In this document: piece after piece, positions 35,901 through 43,833 of the stretch
How the letters are laid out: every line of letters begins with the position of its first letter
Position numbering within the stretch: the stretch's first letter is position 1
NCBI GenBank assembly: GCA_964602595.1
Contig: CAZRRO010000019.1
Coordinates: 1-64,000, forward strand
Direction: 5' to 3'
Origin: CAIWAH01 sp964602595
Lineage (GTDB): Bacteria; Verrucomicrobiota; Verrucomicrobiia; Limisphaerales; UBA9464
Length of the DNA stretch: 64,000 bases
Made by a program: the position numbers and the translations under genes
Notes under the pieces: generated by a model
What the model saw: only the letters and a program-made list of their open reading frames with translations
Databases searched by the model: none
Told to the model about the DNA's origin: nothing

Positions 35901-36598
35901 AGAGCGCGGAGCAGGGCACCGGCCTCGGGCTGTCGAATGCCATGGGCATCCTCCGCGGCCACCACGGGTTCATTCACGTCCGTTCGCAGCCGGGCCAGGG
36001 CGCGACCTTTGAGGTTTACCTCCCGGTCGCCGAAACCCCGGCCACCAGCCCGGCAGACCCGGCCCCGTTCGGCCATCTGCCGGTCGGCGCCGGGCAAACG
36101 ATCCTTTTTGTGGATGACGAGAAACCGGTGTCCCACCTCGCCGCCCGGCTGCTGGCCCGGCTCGGTTATCGCCCGCTCGTGGTCAACAGCGCCACCGACG
36201 GGTTGGAACATCTCCGCGAACGCGGCGGCGAAATTGCGGCCATCATCACCGACCTCCAGATGCCGGGCATGGATGGGCTCGAATTCGCCCGCGCGGCCCG
36301 GGCCCTGTGCGCGTCCGTGCCGATCCTCGTGGCGAGCGGTCGGCTGGACGATGCGGTGGCGGAAGCCTTCCAGCAGCTCGGTGTTCACCTACGGCTGGAC
36401 AAACCGTTCACGTCGCCGCAGCTCGCCGACCAGCTTTCCGCCGCCTTGAACGGATCGCCATCGGCCAACGAAACGGGAGCAGCCAAAAAGCCTTCGCCCC
36501 GCCTGCGGACTGCGGGCAGCCGCGCCGCCAATGAGGCGACGGGGGGACCCAAGGCGGACGGCGGCCCGCAGCAGCTCCAGATCTTCCCGCACCCGTAA
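32999..36598 (+). CDS. Hybrid sensor histidine kinase (GAF-like, multiple PAS, HisKA, HATPase, REC)
   Basis: A 1199-residue signalling protein without evident transmembrane helices, so probably cytoplasmic. A GAF-like region (about residues 25-150) is followed by four or five PAS domains; PAS-associated ends appear as HEDISERRR, INDITERKL, GRDITARKQ and VSDITDRVR. HisKA carries GGIAHDLNN with the phospho-His near residue 795. The ATPase has N-box NLCVNARDAM, DTGTGIDP, FEPFFTTK and GTGLGLS. The C-terminal receiver has VDDEKP and the phospho-Asp in TDLQMPGMDG near residue 1085. ATG 32999 is preferred; longer in-frame starts reach into the promoter region. No response regulator with an output domain is adjacent, so its target is unknown. 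Confidence 0.92.
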   Translation: MTAPHSAPDPEECFSPVFGPDFIGEVSTPEPDFADLTALAAQLAGTRSAALVLAEADGLRFLGRHEFPAELPGLAAWVERGLGGATGLIEREFGTQAGTAFLAGIPLAELGGSGRGMLCVADPLPRDLSPGQQSGLARLARQAAQLLTLGRTNRQLESAARFAGATLDALRANICVLDEHGTILATNASWEHFARLNSAPEAPLNSLVGGNYLEVCARATGAHSEGAAQFAEGIRSVIRGAQPAFAAEYPCHSPTEQRWFLAQATRLGGGPRVRVVVAHEDISERRRVREAELNDKSALIQAIMETSVAAITGVDLAGRIIYANPQAEKVLGLTRDALLRREYNSPEWHATAPDGGPLPDEQQPFRRVLASGTPVFDVEHAIDWPDGRRHQLSINGAPIKNDRGEITSLVFSINDITERKLAEQRLQQLSAVVEQSTENILITDRHGVIQYVNRAFEQTTGFTSAEVLGHTPRILNSGKQSPEFFARLWSTIRDGQSFSAEFINCRRSGELSYVDQNIAPLRDAAGTITHFVSVGRDITARKQAERAIRDEQVINRTLLENLAAIFFAFNREGKLLRWNRALEVELGVAGEQLRGSHPLEFVVPADRSVAEQGIQRTFDEGHAQVELQLQGPEARPAPFYVVTRAVELDGEPVLVGLGFDLRERREAEAEIRRLAAFPGLNPEPVLEFAADGSLRYRNEASDTLAAALGAGEFVRLLPPATSEIVRECLASGQPRLRLETVFGEHTLSWSFFPIGEQGRVHGYVSDITDRVRQELLARRSQRLESIGTLAGGIAHDLNNTLTPITMGIQMFRHENPGHSELADAIEQSALRAASMVRQLLTFAKGVGGRRLALDPRQLVQEVRQIVGSTFPKNIGLQLDVADDLPSVVGDPTQLHQVLLNLCVNARDAMPGGGTLTLAASVAQVDAAAAARMLGARTGRFVQLRVTDTGTGIDPAHMERIFEPFFTTKSAEQGTGLGLSNAMGILRGHHGFIHVRSQPGQGATFEVYLPVAETPATSPADPAPFGHLPVGAGQTILFVDDEKPVSHLAARLLARLGYRPLVVNSATDGLEHLRERGGEIAAIITDLQMPGMDGLEFARAARALCASVPILVASGRLDDAVAEAFQQLGVHLRLDKPFTSPQLADQLSAALNGSPSANETGAAKKPSPRLRTAGSRAANEATGGPKADGGPQQLQIFPHP

Positions 36599-36788
36599 GC
36601 CGACCCGCCGAAGCCGAAGCCGTGAGCGGGATGACTAGGGACGGCGTGGCAATCGGGCGACCGGTTGTGGCCGCGCATCGGCGTCGGTCCCGGGTTCCTT
36701 TCTTGCATGTCGCTTGCCCAAATCCCCGGCCGGCGGTAGGCCGGAGGGCGACAGATCCACAGCATCACCCCACCCGCACCCACCTGCC

Positions 36789-37769
36789 ATGAACCTGAAG
36801 ATCGAATGTTCCTGCGGCCAGAAGATCGCCTTCGACGTCGAACCCGAGAACGGCGCGATGCCGTGCGAACTTCCGTGTCCCAGCTGTCAGGCGGACATCA
36901 CCGGCCTGGCGAACGCGGAAATCCAACGGCAATCAGCCGTCGTGGCGCCCAGCCTGCCGCCACCGCCGCCGGCGCCGGCCCGGCTCCGGGTCAATGTCGC
37001 CGCGGCCCATTCGCCCGCCCCGGCAACGGAAGCGGCACCCGTGGTCCCGGAACCGCCCACGTCCTCCAAGCCGGTTGCCACGGCCCTGGCGGCGGCGGCC
37101 GCTTCGGCGCCGCTCACCGGCGGTGACGAGGAGACGGGCGTCGGATCATTCCTGCTGGGCGTTGTCGGGGTCTTTGTCGGGACCTTGGCCGGCCTGCTGG
37201 TGTGGTATCTCCTGGCCAAGGCCGGCCTGACGATGCGGTTGCTGGCGGTCCTCGTCGGCGCGGGCGCGGGCCTAGGCGGCCGGTTCTTCTGCCGCGGCGG
37301 CGACAAGGGGCTCGGCGGCGTCGCCGCGGTGATCGCGGTCTTGGCCATGTTCTTCGGCGGAGCCATCACGCTCAACAAGACCGTGGTCGACCGGGTCAGT
37401 CTCAACGACAAGGAACTGCGCGAGGCCTACGACGACGACGTGAAGTCGGCCAAGCTCCTGGTGAAGGAGGTTCCCACTGGCTCGGATGCCGAGATCAGGG
37501 CCTACCTGGCCAAGGAGCAGGGCGCTGGCGCCGAAGTTACGGCGGAGGACGTGGCGGAGTTCCGGACCGGCGACGAGTTCAAGGAGGCGAAGGATCTGGC
37601 GGCCGGCAAGATCACCTACGCCGCCTACGCGGAGAAATTCCGCAAGGACTTCAAGGCGCTCACCGGCGGGGCGACCGACGTCGCCACCGCGGTCGGCGCC
37701 GTGCGGATGCTGTCGTTGTGGCTCATCGCGCTGGTGGGCGGGACCGCCTACAAGCTGGCCGCCGGCTGA
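36789..37769 (+). CDS. Zinc-ribbon-containing membrane protein of unknown function
   Basis: A 326-residue protein. The first 40 residues form a likely zinc ribbon with CSCGQK and CPSCQ pairs. A Pro/Ala-rich linker (about 50-110) follows, then hydrophobic segments near 120-145, 148-165 and 172-195, a soluble stretch rich in Lys/Asp/Glu (about 200-295), and a last hydrophobic helix (VRMLSLWLIALVGGTAYKLAAG). Proteins beginning with such a CxCGxK...CPxC ribbon are common in planctomycetes and verrucomicrobia, usually without assigned function. The start at 36789 puts the ribbon at the N-terminus. It has the same orientation as, but a clear gap to, the kinase and the methyltransferase. Confidence 0.6.
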   Translation: MNLKIECSCGQKIAFDVEPENGAMPCELPCPSCQADITGLANAEIQRQSAVVAPSLPPPPPAPARLRVNVAAAHSPAPATEAAPVVPEPPTSSKPVATALAAAAASAPLTGGDEETGVGSFLLGVVGVFVGTLAGLLVWYLLAKAGLTMRLLAVLVGAGAGLGGRFFCRGGDKGLGGVAAVIAVLAMFFGGAITLNKTVVDRVSLNDKELREAYDDDVKSAKLLVKEVPTGSDAEIRAYLAKEQGAGAEVTAEDVAEFRTGDEFKEAKDLAAGKITYAAYAEKFRKDFKALTGGATDVATAVGAVRMLSLWLIALVGGTAYKLAAG

Positions 37770-37910
37770 ACCGGGCACTGCTTTGCGGACGGGCCCAAGG
37801 GCGCCCTAGCCACCGACTCACCGGTCACGGTGCCGCGGAGAGCGGATTCAGTTCCCGATGGCCCGCCGGCCAGCTTCCGGGCACCCTCCCTGGGTCCGCG
37901 TTTCACATTC

Positions 37911-39491
37911 ATGCCGATGCCTGCCGACTCTTCCTCCTCCGCCCGCCAACCCGCCAAGGACGTCTACCGGGAACTGCGGACGCTCTCCTGCGCCCAGCTC
38001 TGGGACGTGGAAGTGCCGCGTTATGATCGGGCCGGAGCCCGGGAGCGCTTGGATCGGGTCGGGCTGATCCGGGCGGTCGGGGTCGTGTTTGCCGAATCCG
38101 GCACGCCTGCCCAACGCGACGCCGCGCGCACCTGGCTGCGCGGCCTGTTGCAGGATCCCGCCGAAAAGGTCCGGCGCTACGCGGTGAACGCCCTGCCCAA
38201 ACTGGGTGCCGGGGCCGCCGAGGAAACGGATTTGCTCTCCCGCCTGGGCGCTGCCGCCACGCCTCGCGAACAGCAGGCGCTCGGCGACGCGCTCGCCAAG
38301 ATCGGCGGGACGGCCACGCTGGCCCAGCTGCCGGTGGGGCCTGCCGGTTCCCTGCGCCAGGCCGAACAGAAGATCCGGGCCCGCCTGGCCCGGGATCAGG
38401 GCGCGAGCGAACTCGACCTGGAAGGGCGGCTTGGCGGACCCGAGGTGCCGCGGATCCACCTGCGCGGCCGGCTTGGGTTGGAGGAAATTGTCGCGGGCGA
38501 AGCCGACGAGTTCATCCGGCAGCACGGGCAGTTCCGTCGTGGCGCGCTTCGTCCCGGGGTGGTGGAACTCGTGCCCACGGGGTCGTTCCGCCTCGCCGAC
38601 GTGTTCCGCCTCCGCTGCTTTGACACCGTCGGACTGGCGCTCGGCAGCGTGAGCGGCGCCCACGACGAGGAAATTCTCGAACGCCTCGCCGCGTTGCTCG
38701 CCGCCCCGCGCACGCTTCGCCTGCTGCAAACCCTCACCCGCGGGCCGATCCGCTACCGGCTGGACTTTGTCGGCAAAGGACATCAACGCGCCGCCGTGCA
38801 TCAGCTGGCCGACCGTGTCTTTGCCCTGTGCCCGGAGCTGCTCAACGACCCCAGCGCGGCGCCGTGGACCATCGAGATTCATGCCCTCGACCGGGGCGCC
38901 CGTGCGGAACTCGTCCCCACGCTGAAGCCCGATCCGCGCCTCCGTTACCGACAGGGCGACGTGCCCGCGGCGTCCCATCCTCCGCTCGCGGCGTGCCTCG
39001 CGTGGCTGGCTGGGCAGGGCGAACACGAGGTCGTGTGGGATCCCTTTTGCGGTTCGGGCCTGGAACTCGTTGAGCGGGCCCTGCTGGGCGGCGTCGACCG
39101 GGTCATCGGCTCGGACCTGAGCGAGGCGGCCCTCGAAGTGGCGGAACGCAACTTCGCGGCGGCCGACCTTCCCGGAACGCCGGCCCGTTTCCTCGCGGGC
39201 GACTTCCGGGAAGTGGCCCGAAGCCCGGAACTGGGCCCTGGATCCGCGTCGCTGATCCTCACCAATCCCCCCATGGGCATGCGCATCCAGCTCGCCGACC
39301 TCCGCGGCCTGCTGCACGACCTGCTGAAGGTTGCCGCCGAGGTCCTCCAGCCCGACGGGCGGATCGTCTTTCCGAATCCCGTGCGCCTCGCGGCCGAAGC
39401 CATTCCGCGTGCGCTGGAACTCGAATACGCACGGTCGGTGGACATGGGTGGCTTCCGCTGCCGGTTGGAATTGTATCGGCGGCGCTCCTGA
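37911..39491 (+). CDS. HEAT-repeat/THUMP-type RNA methyltransferase fusion
   Basis: A 526-residue protein. Residues about 15-170 have the alternating helical pattern of HEAT-type repeats (RAVGVVFAESG, VRRYAVNALPKLG, QQALGDALAKIGG). The middle, about 175-330, looks like a THUMP/ferredoxin-like region (GLALGSVSGAHDEE, RYRLDFVGKGHQRAAV). The C-terminal Rossmann methyltransferase has DPFCGSGLELVERAL, SDLSEAALEVAERN and the catalytic NPPMGMRI, as in the Trm14/RlmL/RlmK group that makes N2-methylguanosine in tRNA or rRNA. The HEAT-like extension is unusual for that group. ATG 37911 or 37917 both fit; earlier codons run into low-complexity sequence. Confidence 0.75.
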   Translation: MPMPADSSSSARQPAKDVYRELRTLSCAQLWDVEVPRYDRAGARERLDRVGLIRAVGVVFAESGTPAQRDAARTWLRGLLQDPAEKVRRYAVNALPKLGAGAAEETDLLSRLGAAATPREQQALGDALAKIGGTATLAQLPVGPAGSLRQAEQKIRARLARDQGASELDLEGRLGGPEVPRIHLRGRLGLEEIVAGEADEFIRQHGQFRRGALRPGVVELVPTGSFRLADVFRLRCFDTVGLALGSVSGAHDEEILERLAALLAAPRTLRLLQTLTRGPIRYRLDFVGKGHQRAAVHQLADRVFALCPELLNDPSAAPWTIEIHALDRGARAELVPTLKPDPRLRYRQGDVPAASHPPLAACLAWLAGQGEHEVVWDPFCGSGLELVERALLGGVDRVIGSDLSEAALEVAERNFAAADLPGTPARFLAGDFREVARSPELGPGSASLILTNPPMGMRIQLADLRGLLHDLLKVAAEVLQPDGRIVFPNPVRLAAEAIPRALELEYARSVDMGGFRCRLELYRRRS

Positions 39492-39577
39492 GCCGTCGGT
39501 CGTCGAGCGGCGGAACCTCGCGCGACGCTGGTCAGCCGTGATTCGGCTGGGTAAGACTACCGGCACGACTGATACCC

Positions 39578-40006
39578 ATGAAAACCTTCCTGCGAAGCCT
39601 CTTGGCCGTGCTGCTTGGCGTCATTCTCGGCAGCGTCGCGAACATGGCGCTGGTGCTGGTCTCGCCTCACGTCATCCCGCCGCCCGCGGGTGTGGACGTT
39701 AATAATGTCGAAAGCATGCGGGCCTCGATCCATCTCTTCGAACCGCGGCACTTCCTGTTTCCGTTCCTCGCGCATGCCGTCGGCACGCTGGTGGGCGCCA
39801 CCGTCGCCGGCCTGATTGCCGCCAACCGCCGACACGTGTTTGCCTTGGGCATCGGCGCGTTCTTCCTGCTCGGAGGAATCGCCGCCTGCTTCATGATCCC
39901 GGCGCCGAAGTGGTTCGTTGCCGTGGACCTGTTGTTCGCCTACCTGCCGATGGCGTGGTTGGGGGGACTTATTGCCTGCCGCCTCAAGGCACCGCTGCCC
40001 TCTTGA
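39578..40006 (+). CDS. Conserved hypothetical membrane protein
   Basis: A 142-residue protein with four hydrophobic segments (about residues 5-28, 62-83, 88-105 and 112-135). The loop after helix 1 is polar (VNNVESMRASIHLFEPRHF). It is reminiscent of small uncharacterised membrane proteins with a GTLVGATVAGLIAA helix that are widespread in environmental bacteria, but no role is known to me. It has its own gap before and after; 165 bases separate it from the helicase start. Confidence 0.6.
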   Translation: MKTFLRSLLAVLLGVILGSVANMALVLVSPHVIPPPAGVDVNNVESMRASIHLFEPRHFLFPFLAHAVGTLVGATVAGLIAANRRHVFALGIGAFFLLGGIAACFMIPAPKWFVAVDLLFAYLPMAWLGGLIACRLKAPLPS

Positions 40007-40172
40007 TGTCCGTGAATGGCAAAGCGGGCTTGGCAGATTCCGCGGCGGATTGTGCCTGGTCGCCTTCTTCCGTGAGCGGCGAACGATAAGGCACCCGGGT
40101 AAAGTCCGCTTTGGGACGGGCCCGCACTTGCCGATTGCCAAGGCCGGTTCGCGCCCCACCCTCCGCGGCCCT

Positions 40173-42326
40173 GTGCTGAATCTGGACTCGCTCAATCCGG
40201 AACAACGCCTGGCCGCGGTGACGCATCGCGGCCCGGTCCTGATTCTTGCCGGCGCCGGCACCGGCAAGACCCGCGTCATTACGCACCGGATCGCCCACAT
40301 GGTCCAGAAGGGTGTGAATCCAGGGAACATCCTGGCGGTGACCTTCACCAACAAGGCCGCGCGGGAAATGTTGGAGCGGGTCAACGAATTGGTGCCCAAG
40401 CAGCCGCGGTCCGAGGATGGCGAAAAGCCAGCGCGCCCGACGATCTGCACGTTCCATTCGCTCTGCGTGCGCATCCTCCGCGAGCACATCCATCACCTGG
40501 GCTACAAGCGCAACTTCGTGATCTACGACGAGGGCGACCAGCTCTCGGCGATGAGGAAGATCCTGTCCGCGATCTCCGAGGGCGGCACCAAGACCGATCC
40601 GCGCGCCGTGCTGACCATGCTCAGCAAGTTCAAGAACGGCGGCACGTCGGCGAAGGGCTTCGAGGACCCGAACGTCCGGGCGCTCGCCGAGCACGTCGCC
40701 AAGCGCTACGAGACGGCGCTCCACGCCTGCAACGCGGTGGACTTCGACGACCTGATCCTGCTGACGCTCCGCCTGTTCCGGGAGTTTCCCGAGGCGCTCA
40801 ACGCCTGCCGCGAGCGCTTCCGCTATGTGATGGTGGACGAATACCAGGACACCAACGCCGCGCAGTTCGAGCTGGTCCATTCGCTCACCGTCGAATCGCG
40901 CAACCTCTGCGTCGTGGGTGACGACGACCAGTCCATCTACGGCTGGCGCGGCGCCGAGGTGGCCAACCTGCTGAACCTCGAACAGCACTTCCCCGAGGTG
41001 AAGGTCATCAAGCTCGAGCAGAATTACCGCTCGACCAACATGATCCTCAACGCCGCCAACGGCGTGATCGGCAACAACACCAACCGGCGCGGCAAGAAGC
41101 TTTGGTCCGCGAAGGGCGAGGGCGACAAGATCCTGCTCCAGTGCTTCGACACTGACGAGGACGAGGCCCGCACGGTAGCCGAAAACATCTCGCAGGCGCT
41201 GCTGCTTGGCATCCCGTGGGGCGACCAGGCCATCCTCTACCGCACCAATCTCCAAGCCCGGCCGATCGAAACGGCGCTGCGTCAGGCCAAGATCCGCTAC
41301 CACCTCGTGGGCGGGCAGAGCTACTTCGACCGGCGCGAGATCCGCGACTTCCTCGCCTATCTCCGCACGCTCATCAACCCGCACGATGACGTCTCGCTCC
41401 TGCGCATCGCCAACACGCCCACCCGCGGCCTGAGCGACGTGACGATGGAGCGCCTGCTTGCCGCCAGCCAGGAACGCCGCGCGAGCGTGTTCACTGTCAT
41501 GCGCCACACGGACGTGCTGGCCAGCTTCCAGCCGCGCACCGCGCAGGCGATCACCGAGTTTGTGCAATTCCTGGAGCGCACCCGCGCGCCGCTGGAGACC
41601 GGGCAGTCCTTCTCGCTCGCCCGCTGGACGGACGAGTGGCTAAAGGAGATCGCCTTCTACGCGGACCTCCAGCGCTCGGAGAAGAACCCCGAGATTGCCG
41701 AAGCTCGCGTCCGCAACGTGCAGGAACTCGTGGATGACCTCGACGAACCCGACGGGCCGGCCGCGCTGAACCTCGCGCCAATCATCGCCCACGACGCACC
41801 GGGGCTGGACCTTACGGAACCGAAGGATGAATTCACGCTGGTGCCGTTGAAATCGCCCGAGGCCAAGGGGCCCGTCATCCGGCGCCTGTCCCGCCAGCCC
41901 CAGGATCGCCTCGCGGAATTCCTCGAGGACCTGTCGCTCGACCAGGAACGCGAGGAAGACAAGGAAGCCGGCGACGCCGTCACGCTGATCACCATGCACG
42001 CCGCGAAGGGCCTGGAATATCCTCACGTTCAGATCGTCGGGCTGGAGGACGGCCTGTTGCCGCACTCGCGCTCGAAGGTGGAGGGCACGATGGACGAGGA
42101 ACGCCGGCTCTTCTACGTGGCCATCACCCGGGCGAAGCAGACGCTCCGGATCTCGCACTGCGGCGGCCGGAAAAAATACGGCCAGGTGCTGCCCTGCCAC
42201 CCGTCGCCTTTCCTCAAGGAACTGCCGCCCGAGTGCGTCGAGAACGCCGAGGACGTGGCCACCAAACACGTCGAGAAGGAAGCCGGCGGCAACTGGTTCG
42301 ACGCCATGCGCGCGGCGCTGGAGTAG
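40173..42326 (+). CDS. UvrD/PcrA-type superfamily 1A DNA helicase
   Basis: A 717-residue ATP-dependent 3'-5' helicase used in nucleotide excision repair, replication restart and removal of RecA filaments. Motifs in order: Q motif LNPEQRLAAV, I AGAGTGKTRV, Ia TFTNKAAREM, II DEYQDTNAAQ, III GDDDQSIYGWRG, IV LEQNYRS, V TMHAAKGLEYPHV and VI RRLFYVAITRAK. The GTG at 40173 (VLNLDSLNPEQ) is chosen because it gives the usual family length and places the Q motif near the start; the frame is open further up but overlaps the membrane-protein gene. No AddB or RecC partner is present, which favours PcrA/UvrD over AddA/RecB. Confidence 0.92.
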   Translation: MLNLDSLNPEQRLAAVTHRGPVLILAGAGTGKTRVITHRIAHMVQKGVNPGNILAVTFTNKAAREMLERVNELVPKQPRSEDGEKPARPTICTFHSLCVRILREHIHHLGYKRNFVIYDEGDQLSAMRKILSAISEGGTKTDPRAVLTMLSKFKNGGTSAKGFEDPNVRALAEHVAKRYETALHACNAVDFDDLILLTLRLFREFPEALNACRERFRYVMVDEYQDTNAAQFELVHSLTVESRNLCVVGDDDQSIYGWRGAEVANLLNLEQHFPEVKVIKLEQNYRSTNMILNAANGVIGNNTNRRGKKLWSAKGEGDKILLQCFDTDEDEARTVAENISQALLLGIPWGDQAILYRTNLQARPIETALRQAKIRYHLVGGQSYFDRREIRDFLAYLRTLINPHDDVSLLRIANTPTRGLSDVTMERLLAASQERRASVFTVMRHTDVLASFQPRTAQAITEFVQFLERTRAPLETGQSFSLARWTDEWLKEIAFYADLQRSEKNPEIAEARVRNVQELVDDLDEPDGPAALNLAPIIAHDAPGLDLTEPKDEFTLVPLKSPEAKGPVIRRLSRQPQDRLAEFLEDLSLDQEREEDKEAGDAVTLITMHAAKGLEYPHVQIVGLEDGLLPHSRSKVEGTMDEERRLFYVAITRAKQTLRISHCGGRKKYGQVLPCHPSPFLKELPPECVENAEDVATKHVEKEAGGNWFDAMRAALE

Positions 42327-42359
42327 GGGCGTCACCTAGGGGGCAAGTTGCCCGCCGGG

Positions 42360-43055
42360 TTATGGCACCACCCAGACGTCGTTGGTGAGTCCGGTCGCAT
42401 TGAGCCCGTCCTGGAACTGCGCGTCCAAGCGTCCCGCGGACAACTGCTGCACGCTGCCATCGCCCAGCAGCACGTTGCCGGACTGATTGTGGAGTTCGGC
42501 GGTGAAACCGAAGCGCGTTCCGGCTGGGAAGACATGCCGGCCCGGCGCGACCGGAGTTCCGTTCGTCGTGAGATTCCGGTCACCTGCGAGGAGGCTTTGG
42601 GGCATCGTCTCGCTGGCGTGCAGTCCGAGGAAATAGCTGAGCTGGTGGTTGCCGCTGAACACGAACTGCGACGGGAGATTGGTCGCCGGTGCGAAGGCGG
42701 CTGCGGCGACCCGCCGTTTGTCGGCCGGACACAGCAGCAGCTTGGGGCTCGCCAACTGGGAGGTGACCACCAGCCAGTGCCGCCAGAGCTGGTTGGCGTC
42801 GGTCAGCGGTTCCTGAAAGCCGCCGTTCGTCGCCGACAATGCCGCGGGAAACGTCCCCGCATGATCGGCGGCGAAGATACGGAGGGCGAGTCCGACGTTC
42901 TTGAGGTTGTTAACGCATTGGATGCGGCTCGCCTTCGCCCGGTTTCCCGAGCCAACGGGGATCACCATTCCAACCAGCAAAACGAAGACGACGACTACGA
43001 CCAGCAACTCTGTGAGGGTGAACCCGTGCCGGGCGGAGGAGCGGGGAGTGATCAT
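42360..43055 (-). CDS. Pseudopilin-like protein with prepilin cleavage motif
   Basis: A 231-residue type II secretion pseudopilin-like protein of the DUF1559/H-X9-DG class abundant in planctomycetes and verrucomicrobia. The prepilin peptidase site is GFTLTELLVVVVVFVLLVGMV: cleavage after Gly, Glu at mature position 5, then the hydrophobic helix. The globular part has CVNNLKNVGLALRIFAADH, LLCPADKRRV, LSYFLGLHA and VLLGDGSVQQL, the last matching the family's C-terminal 'H-x9-DG' region (the His lies in AELHNQSGN). The function of these proteins is unknown; they are thought to be exported through a type IV pilus-like system. Same strand as the next entry, separated by 36 bases. Confidence 0.85.
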   Translation of the reverse strand: MITPRSSARHGFTLTELLVVVVVFVLLVGMVIPVGSGNRAKASRIQCVNNLKNVGLALRIFAADHAGTFPAALSATNGGFQEPLTDANQLWRHWLVVTSQLASPKLLLCPADKRRVAAAAFAPATNLPSQFVFSGNHQLSYFLGLHASETMPQSLLAGDRNLTTNGTPVAPGRHVFPAGTRFGFTAELHNQSGNVLLGDGSVQQLSAGRLDAQFQDGLNATGLTNDVWVVP

Positions 43056-43091
43056 GCGAATGGACTAGCAGGCGCAATGCCGCCCTGGAGC

Positions 43092-43802
43092 TTACGGGAT
43101 GAGCAGGAGGTTGGTCGCGTTCGCGGCGTCCGCGACTCGATTGCTGATGCCCTGCCAAACCGAGCCGTCCGCCAACAGCCATTGACCATAGCCCCGGTGA
43201 ATCTTCCCCGCGGTGAAGCCAACTGTCTGGCCTCCGAAAAGGTGCGTCGCACCCGGCTCGATCGCTTTGCCATCCACCAGCAGATTGCGATCGCCCGACA
43301 AGATCCGATCGGGTGTTTCTGCCTGCGGTTCATTGGTGCTCGCGCCCAGGTTGAGGAAGTAGCTGACGTGCTGGTTGCCGGAGAAGACTGCTGCCCGGGG
43401 ATTGGCTGGGGTGGCGAAAAAGGTCGCAGCCGGTCGTTTGGAGGAGTCCATGGGACACCGAAGGATTCGGGGTTGATCCAAATTGTTCGGACTCAATTGT
43501 GCGTTGGTCACCACCAAGAAATGTCGCCAGAGCGAATCTGGCTGGCCGAAGAGGTCAGCCGTGCCGCCATCCTTTGCCGGAACCTGCCACGGAAAGCGGT
43601 CACCGTGGTCCGTCGCAAACACGCGGAACGCCAACCCGACGTTCTTCAGGTTGTTGATGCAGTGGATGCCTTTCGCCATCCGCCGCGCGGCGTTGAGCGT
43701 AGACGCGACGAAGAAGCCCAATGCCCCCAAGACCGCGAGCACAATTACGACCTCTAAGCGCGTCAGACCGCCGCAGTTTTGGCGCGCTGAAGGACCTCTC
43801 AT
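43092..43802 (-). CDS. Second pseudopilin-like protein, divergent cleavage motif
   Basis: A 236-residue paralogue of the protein at 42360. The two share NNLKNVGLA-R-FA-DH, the LWRH(F/W)LVVT segment, an L-CP-D (LLCPADKRR/ILRCPMDSSKR) motif, SYFL-L-AS, AGDRNL/SGDRNL and a closing LL-DGSV-Q. Its prepilin site is GLTRLEVVIVLAVLGALGF: the glycine and the mature Glu5 are kept, but the usual FTL is replaced by LTR. It follows the beta-helix protein gene by 31 bases, so the three genes may form one transcript. Confidence 0.8.
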   Translation of the reverse strand: MRGPSARQNCGGLTRLEVVIVLAVLGALGFFVASTLNAARRMAKGIHCINNLKNVGLAFRVFATDHGDRFPWQVPAKDGGTADLFGQPDSLWRHFLVVTNAQLSPNNLDQPRILRCPMDSSKRPAATFFATPANPRAAVFSGNQHVSYFLNLGASTNEPQAETPDRILSGDRNLLVDGKAIEPGATHLFGGQTVGFTAGKIHRGYGQWLLADGSVWQGISNRVADAANATNLLLIP

Positions 43803-43833
43803 CGGGCGATTGGACCGCGGCCGACGGACTTCC

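Noticed and set aside
34259..36388. A 709-codon minus-strand open frame
   Set aside because: Antisense to the histidine kinase; its product is low-complexity Gly/Ala/Arg/Glu with no domain. High GC leaves such shadow frames open.
37848..39566. A 572-codon minus-strand open frame
   Set aside because: Antisense to the THUMP-type methyltransferase; no recognisable domain.
39984..41567. A 527-codon minus-strand open frame
   Set aside because: Antisense to the PcrA-type helicase, where all helicase motifs are present on the plus strand.
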